Origin: Pycnococcus provasolii
Lineage: Eukaryota; Chlorophyta; Pseudoscourfieldiophyceae; Pseudoscourfieldiales
DNA length: 64,000 nt
Assembly (NCBI GenBank): GCA_049487715.1
Contig: CP150567.1
Location: 310,001 to 374,000 of the forward strand
Reading direction: 5' to 3'
Part shown: positions 19,984 to 29,179 of the stretch, piece after piece
Position numbering within the stretch: position 1 is the first letter of the stretch
How the letters are laid out: each line of letters opens with the position of its first letter
The notes under the pieces: generated by a model
Database searches by the model: none
Seen by the model: the letters and a program-made list of their open reading frames with translations, nothing else
What the model was told of the DNA's origin: nothing
Program-made: the position numbers and the translations under genes

Positions 19984-20191
19984 ATGTAAGCTTACCACCC
20001 ACTTGGACCACCCACCTGCACCTGGATGGACTTCTTGTGGGTCCATCAACGGTTTGGCGTGAACTCACTCCCTTCAGTTGTCGTTGTTTGTCTTTTTTTC
20101 CCGCCTCAATCAACCCACGCCCAATAAGGTTTGTTCCATCACGCGTGGCCGCATCGCAGACGTCTCTCAATCTCTCGGATCTCGGACGGCC

Positions 20192-23100
20192 ATGACCGCG
20201 GGGTGGGATGGGAAGGCGTCGTCGTCGGCGTCCGCCTTAAGGCCTTCAGCCTTAACGCAAGGAGCTGGTTCCTACGAGCTTTGCTTATTTGTACACGCTG
20301 GTCTCTCCTTCCCGCTGACTTCACATCAAGGGGCTGCTGGGCACTCCTTGAACTCTCACGCGGAAAATACGCATATGACGCGCATAGCTGCTACGTTCGG
20401 CGGCGAGACGTTATCGACGGTATGTATCCTTAGTGTGAGGCTCGCAGATTTCTCTCCTCTCCCTATTGTGATAACCTTGAACACTTCCTTGTTGTTCGCC
20501 TCCTTGTTTCATATGCGTCAAAACAAACATGTCAAGCACTCACAACAAGCGTCTCCACAAACACACAACACGATACATGCTCATTGCTCGCAGGCAAACC
20601 CGCCGCGCGGGACGGCGACGAGGCCAACGTGGCATGGGGAGGAGCTCAGGTGGGTCATCAGCGCCGCGAACCTGAAGCGATATCAGGCGACGGGGGCAAC
20701 GGTCAAGGTGCAGGTGCACGTCGGCTCGCCACCAGGAGGGACGGGACTGCCAAACAACACGGGTGGACGACTCGGGTGGCTTACACTGCCGCTACGCGCC
20801 GCCGCTGCGCCGTCCACCGCCGCACGCCGTGATGCCAAGTGGCTGCACGACAACGCTCAGTGGCACGAGCTCACGGGTGCGAGCGTCGGGAGCATTAGCG
20901 CCCGCGCGGAGACGCCCAAACTACTAGTCACATTCACGCTCTCAGCTGCCACGCCAACGTATGCATTTGGCGACGACGAGGAGGTGTTCGAGGATGTCGC
21001 GGACCGCGTGCGCACTCGCACGTCCAAACGCTCGGGGCGTGCAAGCCTTGACAGCCTCGCGTCGAATTCGAGCGAGCAACCGCCACGCATGTTGACACCA
21101 GCCACGAGCGCGGAGGCGCCGGCGCCAGCTTGGTCAGCGGCACTAGCCGGGGCGGGGGCACCAGAGACTGTCGCGTCTGTGAATGCCTCGCTGGCGGAAC
21201 CACCCGCGCCTGAGCCGGCGGCTTCCGCTGATTTGGGAAAGTTCATCGGCGCCTCCGCGGCGGCTGCGGACGCGCGACGCCGCTCTCAGCCACCTCAAGC
21301 ACCTACGAATGCAACCGCCACAGGCACGGCCAATGCCGCGCACCGCGTTACGCTGCGATTACGCAGCTTTGCAGCCGGAAAGCGCTTCCCCACCCCTCGA
21401 GCGCGCATTTTCGCTCGTGTGCGACTGCCAGCGGCAATCTACGCACTGCGTGCCGGCGCCGCCGGCGCATCTGGGGGAGCAGCGGCACGAGTCAGCGTTG
21501 ATTCAAGTGGCGCGAATGTGCACACCACCCGCCCTGCGGTGGAAGTGTCACGCGCGGGCACCGCCGACAGCATGGCTGGCGCCGCAACTGCGCTTGAGAA
21601 TGCCAACTGCCAAGTGATTGTTCACTGTGCTGCGGAAGTTCTCGCTCGTGCGCTAGCGGAAAATGCGTCTGCCATCGTGGAGATCTGGATGCGAGACGAC
21701 GAGGCGACGATCCCAGGTACGAAAGAGCGAAAGCTAGGGAGTGGTCGCGTGCCACTGAATGAGTTGGCTGAGGAGGCTTGGGTCGATGGAACGGTTCCCA
21801 TCTATGCGGGTGGCGAAGCTGACGGCAAGGCAACGGCGCTCGTGCAGATTGGCGTGCTGCAGGTAACCTTTAGTCTTGAGACGAGGCACGCGCCGGGAGC
21901 GCGATGGAGCCGAGCCTCCGTGGCGCGCAGGCAGCCTGCACCGGAACCAGCCACGGCCACGGCGGCGGCACCGCCGACGATCTCCACCACCCCAGGACCA
22001 GAGGAGTATCGTGTAGCGTTCGAGCTCGAGACTTGGAAGCGGGCGGAGCAGAGCAAATTTCTCGAGCATCTCGCTGCTACGGAGAGGAGCCGCATGGCGC
22101 AGCTTGAGGCTGCGTGGATTGAAAGTGAGGAGAGACGCGAAGCGCAGGTGGCGACGCTTCGCGCGGAGCATGCTGCACTCGAGGCGAAGCTGCAGGAGTC
22201 GATCGAACGCGCGGAGACGCGCGAGCGCCTTCTCACGACGGCGGAGGAGGCGATCCAGCGCAAGCGCCGCGACGAGGAGCGCGAGCAGGCGCTTCGCGCT
22301 GCTGAGGCGCAGGCTGCGGTTAGACGTCTACAGGAGGAGTGCGAGCACCAGCTTTCAATAGAGGCGCAGCGTTACGCGGAGCTGTCAGAGCGGCACGCGA
22401 CGAGCACGGCGCGCACATCTGAGCTTGAGCGTCGGCTTGCGGACACCGAGGCGATGCTCGACGGCGCGAAACGCGCCCTGCATGCGCCCGATAACGACGC
22501 CGTGCAGCTGCGCGTTCGCGTTTCTCTGCTCGAGGAGCGCAACGCCGCGCTCGTGTCGCGCGAGGCGTCGTCCGCGCAGATGGTGCAGCGGCTGAAAGCA
22601 CGCGTGGTGAAGCTCGCGAGGGCTCTGCAGCACGTCTCTCGCGAGCGCACGGAACTCTCCGAGCAGCGCATGCAGGAGGAGTGGGGTCGGCTGCAGGCGT
22701 ACGCCCTTGCGGTGCGCGCGGACGCCACGGCGCAGGACACGGCGCGCGACCGCCACGCGATGGATGAGGTTGACCACATTCTTGCGGGTGCGCAGGCTGA
22801 CATGATGGCACAACAAAGAAGAGGCGAGAGCGAAGGTGCATCCGTATCTCCCGGGACGATGCATCGGAGAGATTCGACAGGCACGGCTGAGGACGAGTCT
22901 ACGCTTGACGGCCTGAGCGACGTTCGTCTCGCTTCCAGTCGACCGAAGCAGCAGCCGACGTCCGCGATGGAAGGCATGGTTCCTCCTCTGGCAATGGACC
23001 GCGTCTTGAACCATGCCTCATCATCATCCCCGTCCGATATTGATCCTGATGTGGGAGCGGGTGCGGACGTGCCAATGATGGTGATGTCGGACGAGGCTGC

Positions 23101-23284
23101 GGCCGTGGCTGCTGAGCGTGACGCTCTGTTGGCAACGGGCGTTTACGGTCCGACTGACGCTCTTATAGAGGCGTTGGAGGCGAGGTTGCAAGCGTTTGCT
23201 ACAGGTAGTGCAACAACGACAACGACAACAACAACGACGACGACGACAGGATACGAAGATGAACTAGGAGGAGGAGGCACATAA
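20192..23284 (+). CDS. CEP120-like (UNI2-like) basal-body/centriole protein
   Basis: Resembles CEP120, the centriole elongation protein whose Chlamydomonas counterpart is UNI2. The N-terminal C2-like domain begins YELCLFVHAGLSFP and continues through the splice into ELRWVISAANLKRY, LGWLTLPLR and WHELTGASVG, the same order as the human protein. A second C2-like block lies about residues 400-590, including AIVEIWMRDDEA and LGSGRVPLNELA. The C-terminal third is a long coiled coil starting FELETWKRAEQSKFLEHLAA, again as in CEP120. One intron of 174 bp is visible at 20420-20593 (GTATGT...CGCAG, phase 0). It has no stop in frame, so an uncorrected frame reads through it. The C-terminus has a Thr run encoded by an ACA/ACG repeat. 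Start chosen at the first ATG in frame. Confidence 0.75.
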   Translation: MTAGWDGKASSSASALRPSALTQGAGSYELCLFVHAGLSFPLTSHQGAAGHSLNSHAENTHMTRIAATFGGETLSTVCILSVRLADFSPLPIVITLNTSLLFASLFHMRQNKHVKHSQQASPQTHNTIHAHCSQANPPRGTATRPTWHGEELRWVISAANLKRYQATGATVKVQVHVGSPPGGTGLPNNTGGRLGWLTLPLRAAAAPSTAARRDAKWLHDNAQWHELTGASVGSISARAETPKLLVTFTLSAATPTYAFGDDEEVFEDVADRVRTRTSKRSGRASLDSLASNSSEQPPRMLTPATSAEAPAPAWSAALAGAGAPETVASVNASLAEPPAPEPAASADLGKFIGASAAAADARRRSQPPQAPTNATATGTANAAHRVTLRLRSFAAGKRFPTPRARIFARVRLPAAIYALRAGAAGASGGAAARVSVDSSGANVHTTRPAVEVSRAGTADSMAGAATALENANCQVIVHCAAEVLARALAENASAIVEIWMRDDEATIPGTKERKLGSGRVPLNELAEEAWVDGTVPIYAGGEADGKATALVQIGVLQVTFSLETRHAPGARWSRASVARRQPAPEPATATAAAPPTISTTPGPEEYRVAFELETWKRAEQSKFLEHLAATERSRMAQLEAAWIESEERREAQVATLRAEHAALEAKLQESIERAETRERLLTTAEEAIQRKRRDEEREQALRAAEAQAAVRRLQEECEHQLSIEAQRYAELSERHATSTARTSELERRLADTEAMLDGAKRALHAPDNDAVQLRVRVSLLEERNAALVSREASSAQMVQRLKARVVKLARALQHVSRERTELSEQRMQEEWGRLQAYALAVRADATAQDTARDRHAMDEVDHILAGAQADMMAQQRRGESEGASVSPGTMHRRDSTGTAEDESTLDGLSDVRLASSRPKQQPTSAMEGMVPPLAMDRVLNHASSSSPSDIDPDVGAGADVPMMVMSDEAAAVAAERDALLATGVYGPTDALIEALEARLQAFATGSATTTTTTTTTTTTGYEDELGGGGT

Positions 23285-23351
23285 CATAACTCTACTTAAG
23301 GTTAGTAAAAAGCGAAAAAACTTTAACTGAAGTGTGTGACAAATTCCTTGG

Positions 23352-23373
23352 AACCCCTAACCCCTAACCCCGA
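23352..23373. promoter_or_regulatory. CCCCTAA motif pair upstream of ClpR
   Basis: Two tandem CCCCTAA units, about 190-210 bp before the ClpR ATG and 70 bp after the stop of the CEP120-like gene. Confidence 0.55.
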
Positions 23374-23563
23374 CTGCCTTGGAATCCCCTCGGGTCTTCT
23401 GCCCCTCCCTGGCCCAGTGGGGAAAGTTCCCCCCCTGGGGATACCGGTTCCGCCTCCCCCCTTTCTCTCGGTGACCTTATCGCCTCACAAAGCAGTGCTC
23501 ATTCTCGCCTGCGCCTGTCGCGTATACGTCTTGCTTGTATCTGTGGCAAACGTCCTCTCCACC

Positions 23564-24313
23564 ATGAGTCGGATGTGTGGTGTACAAGGTTCCGTTTCTC
23601 AGAAGAAGAATCTGGGCGGGGGAGGAGCTCGTGGGAAGAGGAGTCAGAGGCTGGGAGGAGGAGGAGGAGGAGCTCGTGCCTCTAGGGGGGTGCGAGCCTC
23701 TGGACGTTTTCAGGTGCGTGCCGTGGCGATGCGTAACCCGCCCATACCGCCCGGGATCGTGACGTCGCAAGGTGAAATGGACGACATCTCCTCCGTGCTG
23801 ATGAACAACCGCATCATCTTCTTCGGGGGACGGCTGGACGATGGAATGGCGTCGAAGATTGTGGCGTCGCTGCTGGCGCTCGACGCGATTCCGTCGCCGA
23901 CGGGGGATAACACCATCAAAATGTACATCAACAGCCCGGGAGCGCAGACATACAGCGCGTTTGGCTTGCTAGACGTGATGGACTACGTCAAGGCGGACGT
24001 GAGCACCGTCGGCATGGGAGCAGTGAGTGCCATGTCCAGCCTCGTGCTCGCGGGAGGGACGAAGGGGAAGCGGTACAGCATGCCGCACACGCGAATCATG
24101 ATTTCGCAGCCGTTCGGAGGCGCGGAGGGTAGCACGGAGGAGGTTATGATCAGCGGACGTGAGCTCAGCCGACAACTCAAGGTGACTTGGCACTTGTACC
24201 AGAAGTACACCGGACTGGACATGGACACGGTGCAGGAAGAAATCAACCGTGACAACTTCATCTCGCCGAAGCGCGCGCTCGAGCTTAATATCATCGATGG
24301 CATCATTGAATAG
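23564..24313 (+). CDS. CLPR: Plastid ClpR, catalytically inactive Clp protease subunit
   Basis: ClpP-fold subunit of the plastid Clp protease ring. The conserved core runs from MRNPPIPPGIVTSQGEMDD to the end. Compared with active ClpP (GQAASMGAFLL and MIHQPLGG), the Ser position is Ala (GAVSAMSSLVL) and the His position is Ser (MISQPFGG), while the third Asp (INRDNF) is kept. Two of three triad residues are lost, as in ClpR paralogues. The N-terminal ~55 residues are Gly/Arg/Ser-rich (MSRMCGVQGSVSQKKN onward) and fit a transit peptide; the earlier part of the open frame is proline-rich leader and probably untranslated. Which of ClpR1-R4 it matches cannot be decided by eye. Confidence 0.9.
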   Translation: MSRMCGVQGSVSQKKNLGGGGARGKRSQRLGGGGGGARASRGVRASGRFQVRAVAMRNPPIPPGIVTSQGEMDDISSVLMNNRIIFFGGRLDDGMASKIVASLLALDAIPSPTGDNTIKMYINSPGAQTYSAFGLLDVMDYVKADVSTVGMGAVSAMSSLVLAGGTKGKRYSMPHTRIMISQPFGGAEGSTEEVMISGRELSRQLKVTWHLYQKYTGLDMDTVQEEINRDNFISPKRALELNIIDGIIE

Positions 24314-24331
24314 AAGTCTGTAACTGCACGC

Positions 24332-25294
24332 TTAGTCTTCTTCTTCTTCCTCCTCCTCCTCTTCCTCCTCATCCTCCTTCTCCTGCTTGTCCGCCTCCTT
24401 CTCCTCAACCTTCTTCTCCTCCTCTGCTTTAGGGGCTGGTGTGACGGCCGCGGCGGGCGGAGGCGGCACGGCCGTCACTGACGGCGTTCCCGAGCGCGTC
24501 GCTGCGATGCCGATGGCGACGACGTTGAACGCCCAGAGGGCGAGCGTGCCAGACCAACGGCCGCCAGTCCACTTCTGCAGCTTCTCCTCGAGACTTCCCG
24601 GAGGGGGCAACGGACTTCCGACGGCATGCGCAATGCCGTAGACGCCACCAAGGCCGTTCGTGTTTCCCTGCGACTTGTCCATCACATATCCGGCCGTCAT
24701 GCGTGTGCACAGCCCGGACTTGCCATCGAACGTGAGCGACACAGCTTCTGGGCCGCTCTTGTACTTGGCACCCGTTGCAGCAATTACCTTGCTTCCGAGG
24801 GCGAGCGGTGCCTTGTGCGTTCCTCGAGACACGGTGGTGAGCCAAACTTTGTACTCCTTGTCTGAGATCTTGTTGTCCCACTCGACGCGCAGGTCTTTCG
24901 CCTCAACGGTGTAGTCGGGGAATGCGTCTCGCAGGTTGAAGCTGCTCACCGCGGCACAGTACTGTTCCTTGTTCAGCGGACCAACAACAGGCCCCTCGAA
25001 CGTGAAGTTGTCCGCGAGCAACGAGTTGTCCTCCGCCCCGAACAGCGTGGCAACCATTCGCCGTGCGAGCGTCAACTGCGCGGCGTCGGGCAACACGCTG
25101 TTCTCGCTGTCCGCGAGGCTATTTTCAAGCTGTTGCGCTTGCGAGCGAAGCAGTGCGTCGTCAGCAGCGACGTGCGTCCGCATATTTCGTCGCGTCAGAA
25201 GACGAGAACCATTACCACGGTTCGCGTGACCAGGTTTGCAGGGGGGTTGGTACGCCACATGAGCACCACAGGACGGAGAACGAGCGATCATCAT
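24332..25294 (-). CDS. NTF2/SnoaL-like domain protein, probably plastid membrane
   Basis: About 320 residues. The N-terminus (MMIARSPSCGAHV...RRNMRTHVAADD) looks like a transit peptide. Residues ~75-210 have the shape of an NTF2/SnoaL-like fold: a helix with LARRMVATLFGAED, LLADNFTFEGPVVGPLNKEQ, an FPDYTVEAKDL strand and later SLTFDGKSGLCTRMTAGYVMD. A hydrophobic helix (WSGTLALWAFNVVAIGIAA) near residue 265 could anchor it in a membrane. The C-terminus is a proline segment followed by a long Lys/Glu tail ending in an acidic run. Substrate unknown; many relatives are enzymes or ligand-binding proteins. The 3' end is 18 bp from that of ClpR (convergent). Confidence 0.6.
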   Translation of the reverse strand: MMIARSPSCGAHVAYQPPCKPGHANRGNGSRLLTRRNMRTHVAADDALLRSQAQQLENSLADSENSVLPDAAQLTLARRMVATLFGAEDNSLLADNFTFEGPVVGPLNKEQYCAAVSSFNLRDAFPDYTVEAKDLRVEWDNKISDKEYKVWLTTVSRGTHKAPLALGSKVIAATGAKYKSGPEAVSLTFDGKSGLCTRMTAGYVMDKSQGNTNGLGGVYGIAHAVGSPLPPPGSLEEKLQKWTGGRWSGTLALWAFNVVAIGIAATRSGTPSVTAVPPPPAAAVTPAPKAEEEKKVEEKEADKQEKEDEEEEEEEEEEED

Positions 25295-25699
25295 CCTACT
25301 AATGGAGGAAACGAAATAAGAATGATGGGGCAAGATCTTTAGACAAGCTGCGAGAATTAGACAAGCTGCGAGAAGAGAAGAGAAGGTGGATGAAACAAGA
25401 TTCGGCAAGAGATACCTAGTCTAAGAATATCTCGCGGAATATCTTCTGAATTCAGTTCTTCTTCTTCTTCTTCTGTGTCTGTGAATGCTGTCCGACTTCT
25501 TCTTCCCGTGTTGTTTTTGGGGGGAAGGGAAGGCTTCGAAGGGAAGGGAAGGGAACGAATTCGGGCTGGAACTCACGGGAGGAACTCGAAGATCGGAAGA
25601 AGAAGAACAGAGAAGAAGAAGAAGGAGAAGAAGCGAGCGTCTGTGGTCACACGGATTGCCAAAAAACCCGTACTCAAATCCAGCCTCCAGTGCCCTTCA

Positions 25700-26279
25700 A
25701 CTGCCAGCCTAGACTCTAGAGGCGGAGCCGCTGTATCGCGAGGCGCGAGGCGCTCGATGGTCGTCGGCGCGAGTTTAGCGATACGCATCCAGACACACTG
25801 ACGTCCATAAACAATCTCGCGCTCTCACTCTATCGGCAACACAAGTTCGACGATGCGGAGACGCTGTATCGCGAGGCGCTCGACTGTCGTCGGCGCGAGT
25901 TGGGCGATGCGCATTCGGACACGCTCAGCTCCATCAGCACCCTTGCGAGTTGCGACCTTGCACAATGATCAAGGCAGATTCGACGACGCGGAGCGGCTGT
26001 ACCGCGAGGCGCTCGCCGCTCGACGCTTGTCAACGTGAGCTTGGCGATGAGCATCCCGATTACGGCGATTCGTGCTACAACTACGCGGAATTTCTCATGG
26101 AGCAAGCTCAGTTGGGCGAGTCTATTCGTTACTTCGAGCTCGCGGCGTATGCTTATGAGTGGAGCTACGGCGCGGATCACGACGAGACATTAGATGCGCT
26201 TGATCGTGCTAAGGAGGTTCGTCGCATGCAAGGTCAAGGTCAAGGAGGTCGCCGTCGTCGGAGGAAGCCTCGTCGTTGA
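25700..26279 (+). pseudogene. Decayed tetratricopeptide (kinesin-light-chain-type) gene
   Basis: Remains of 42-residue TPR units of the kinesin-light-chain/nephrocystin type: AEPLYREA, then EALDGRRREFSDTHPDTL with INNLALSLYRQHKFDDAETL, LHNDQGRFDDAERLYREALA, and LGDEHPDYGDSCYNYAEFLM. The units sit in shifting frames, with at least three breaks: near 25742 (a repeated GAGGCGC), near 25955-25970 and near 26035. There is a TGA after the second and third units and no plausible introns. Only the last stretch (26070-26279) ends in an intact frame, with a basic tail. All three breaks shift the frame in the opposite direction to those in the four other interrupted genes, so this looks like true decay. 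Confidence 0.65.
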
Positions 26280-26526
26280 TTGATGCCATGCCATAGTATT
26301 GTCACGGATCTTGCTAGATCCAAATATGTATCTTACTTTACTCTGTGGACGAGATGGAACGTGGAGTGTCCTGCCGCTATACATTTCACTCCATGATAGT
26401 CTATACGATGTGATGGAACAGCCGCAAGTCTATCTATCCCCAGAGCTCACAGGAGGAGGGTTGGGTTTCATGCCGGTACACGTTTTCTCTTTTACACTTG
26501 AAATTATGGCAACAAAACATATTTGT

Positions 26527-27228
26527 TCACTCGTCGACGCTTAACGTCCTCGCATCCCACCGTCGACGCGGCTTTGTGCACACAGGCGCGGCGTACTCCT
26601 GCACATACGACGTCAAGCGTGAGTTTGTCGCGCGGGCAGGATCGTCGACGTCCCCGCCTTGCTCGAGCGCCTGCGCTTCCACGGCGCGCTGAACGAGACT
26701 TTTCGTCGCCGCCACGTTACTGTGTCCAGCCGTTAGGCAAGCGACGTCTGCACCACTCGCGTCGTCGACGTGCGCGTACTCGTCCTTCAGATCAGAAGCC
26801 GCGCACGCCGTCTCGACGTCGCGCTGCTGCCTTCGCAGGAGAACCATTTTGTCGCCATACGCCATGGGCGTGTTGACGCTGTCGAACTTGTTGACGTCCT
26901 TGATTTCGTTCCACCTTGCTTCTCTCATATCTTTCGACGCGTTAGCGATGGCGTACTGGTCGCCGACATCGGTTGGCATTTGGTGGTTGCGTCGGAAGAG
27001 GCGCAGGGATTCCGGCTTATGAACGAGCGAGGCGGAAACAACTGCGGGTGCTGCAGCGGAAAAGGTTGACGAGTGCACTGATGCACTCCGAAACGACGCG
27101 GTATCATCAAACGCCATAGCCGATGATGAGTCATCAGCATAGTCACCAGTCACCATGTTGTCAGCAGGTACTAGGACAGAATCCAAAGGCAAAGACGCAT
27201 GGGACCCAGGCACCGAGCCGGGAGACAT
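26527..27228 (-). CDS. Hypothetical protein
   Basis: A 233-residue protein starting at the ATG at 27228 (MSPGSVPGSHASLPLDSVLV). The N-terminal third is Ser/Ala-rich and probably disordered. The middle (MPTDVGDQYAIANASKDMRE, MAYGDKMVLLRRQQRDVETA, LKDEYAHVDDASGADVACLT) is charged and helical. The end is basic (KPRRRWDARTLSVDE). I do not recognise a domain. It is divergent from the FSP1-like gene and shares a promoter carrying a telomere-like array. Confidence 0.5.
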   Translation of the reverse strand: MSPGSVPGSHASLPLDSVLVPADNMVTGDYADDSSSAMAFDDTASFRSASVHSSTFSAAAPAVVSASLVHKPESLRLFRRNHQMPTDVGDQYAIANASKDMREARWNEIKDVNKFDSVNTPMAYGDKMVLLRRQQRDVETACAASDLKDEYAHVDDASGADVACLTAGHSNVAATKSLVQRAVEAQALEQGGDVDDPARATNSRLTSYVQEYAAPVCTKPRRRWDARTLSVDE

Positions 27229-27371
27229 CCTGCTTCTGAACGACAAGAGCCGAGCTTTCTAACGTTTGCGAATAGTATGCCGGCTGGGTATGGCGACGCA
27301 ATGACGAGCGGATTTCGAAGGTTCCAAGTTCCAACGACCCATGGGAAGTTGAGGGGAGTGGGGAGGGGAAT

Positions 27372-27430
27372 TGGGTTAGGGTTAGGGTTAGGGTTAGGGT
27401 TAGGGTTCGGGGTATCGTGTGTTAGGGTTT
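27372..27430. promoter_or_regulatory. Telomere-like GGGTTA array in divergent promoter
   Basis: Five to six perfect GGGTTA units plus an isolated GTTAGGGTTT, between two divergent genes, about 100 bp before the ATG at 27530 and 145 bp from the ATG at 27228. Confidence 0.7.
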
Positions 27431-27529
27431 TATGACACATCTTACCCTAGATAGTTGGTACTTCGAAGCCCTGTTTGGTACAGTATTTGTCGGAACCATC
27501 CGTGTACAGTATTTTTTTATGTCGCGTCC

Positions 27530-29146
27530 ATGATGCGTCCGTCCACGTCCTTCGCAGCTCGTGCTCGTGCTCATGCTCATCATCTTCGTTGTCATCTTCG
27601 TTGTCACTCTGCTCGTGCTCATGCTCGTGGTCATGCTCATGCTCATGCTCATGGGTTATCTACCTATGAACATGTGGGCGATCTCACCAAAGCACATCCT
27701 CCAACACCTGACCCCTCCCTGGGTCAGAAGAATCCTCGTGATGACGCCTTCCAAACAAAAAAGATATCTTGCGTCTCCGGGCTCATCGCACAAGCGTCTT
27801 TCGAGCAAACGACGACAAAACCAACAAACTTGAACCTGCTTCTAGGGGGCATCGCCGTGCTCAGTGCCGTGCTAGCGGCGGCGGTGAAACTCACGCTGTC
27901 AAGAAGAACAAAGCACGCGTCTGAGAAGAAGAAAGTCGTCATCATAGGGGCGGGATTCGCGGGATGTCAAGTGGCACGCGACCTGAGAAACGCCTGTCAC
28001 GTGACTGTCGTCGCAGAACGCGACTTCTTCGAGTTCGCGCCGGGAGTGCCCCGTGCCCTCGCAACAGGCGGACGTGCGGCGGATGGAGTAGTGCAATCTC
28101 TCGAGGAGAAAACTCTCCGCGGGTGTACTGTGTACTACGCCGAAACCGGATCCGCTTACGAGCTCGCCAATGATCGTATACATTTTCAAGGTTGTAGTCG
28201 TGATGACAAGGCGAAGACAAGGACGACACTTTTGTTTGATCATCTCGTCGTTGCCACAGGCGCGCGCTACCGCGCACCCATTCAGCCTGATGATCAGCAC
28301 ATCACCACGCGAGCACGTTCCTCAGCCATGACGGAAAACGCGCACAAGTGGCGCTCTAAACGTGGCGACGACGACGATGACGCCCAACGCGTTGTCATTG
28401 TCGGAGCGGGGGCCGTTGGCGTTGAGGCTGCCGCCGAGCTGGCGAGTGCTGGAGTGCCTGTATCACTATGTGACGCGGCACCGGAGATTCTGCATCGACT
28501 TGGCACGGACGCGGGTGCTACGTTCGCGCGGCACCGCGCCACTTCGTTTCTCGAAAAGAAAGGGGTGCGTATGCAGCTCGGCGCCCCGTCAAACATAAGC
28601 GATGACGAAATGACGCTTTGGTGCGTTGGCGCGACGCCAAATGCATCAAGCATCCAACCGGCGGAAGGTCCGGAGGGCGTACGCCTCGCACGCAACGGCG
28701 ATCGTGGATACCTACGTGACGATCACACGCTGCGTGCGCTGACGACAGCGAGTGCTGACGCTCCACCGATGCCACACTCGCGCATCTTCGTTCTTGGCGA
28801 CTGTGCGTACAAGCCACCTGCGCAGTGCCTCGCGAGTTTTGCGCACTGGGAAGCTGAGTACGCCGCATCGGCCATTCTACACGGCGGTCAGGCCGCGTAC
28901 GATGCTCCTCCTGCGCTCGTCAATCTGTCCCTCGGTCGTTGGGATGGCGTATTCTTAGCATGCGATCCGAGCGGCTCTGGAAGCTGCAGTGTGCTGTGCT
29001 GGGGCGCCCTGGCAGCCTTCGTCAAGTGCGCGACGTGGTGGTGGTTCATGCGGTGGCTCCCCATTCCATACACCGTCGCTTCGTTCGTCGCGCGTCTGCT
29101 CCGCCGCGTTCGGGGGAATGCTGTTGCTCGTGCAGCTGCCGCATGA
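27530..29146 (+). CDS. FSP1/AIFM2-like NAD(P)H flavoprotein oxidoreductase
   Basis: Two-dinucleotide-binding flavoprotein of the AIF/NDH-2 superfamily, closest in layout to AIFM2/FSP1 quinone reductases. The FAD-binding GxGxxG is in KKVVIIGAGFAGCQVARDL, the NAD(P)-binding one in RVVIVGAGAVGVEAAAELA. ATG motifs are LVVATGARYRAP and a later IFVLGDCAYKPP that closes the FAD site. A hydrophobic helix (NLNLLLGGIAVLSAVLAAAV) before the first Rossmann fold, and a C-terminal Trp/Phe-rich stretch (KCATWWWFMRWLPIPYTVAS), point to membrane attachment. The first ~70 residues include a His/Ala tract (RGHAHAHAHG) encoded by a TGCTCA microsatellite and may be targeting sequence or partly intronic. Confidence 0.8.
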   Translation: MMRPSTSFAARARAHAHHLRCHLRCHSARAHARGHAHAHAHGLSTYEHVGDLTKAHPPTPDPSLGQKNPRDDAFQTKKISCVSGLIAQASFEQTTTKPTNLNLLLGGIAVLSAVLAAAVKLTLSRRTKHASEKKKVVIIGAGFAGCQVARDLRNACHVTVVAERDFFEFAPGVPRALATGGRAADGVVQSLEEKTLRGCTVYYAETGSAYELANDRIHFQGCSRDDKAKTRTTLLFDHLVVATGARYRAPIQPDDQHITTRARSSAMTENAHKWRSKRGDDDDDAQRVVIVGAGAVGVEAAAELASAGVPVSLCDAAPEILHRLGTDAGATFARHRATSFLEKKGVRMQLGAPSNISDDEMTLWCVGATPNASSIQPAEGPEGVRLARNGDRGYLRDDHTLRALTTASADAPPMPHSRIFVLGDCAYKPPAQCLASFAHWEAEYAASAILHGGQAAYDAPPALVNLSLGRWDGVFLACDPSGSGSCSVLCWGALAAFVKCATWWWFMRWLPIPYTVASFVARLLRRVRGNAVARAAAA

Positions 29147-29179
29147 GCTGCAGCAGCTGCTTCTGCGGGTACAGACATC

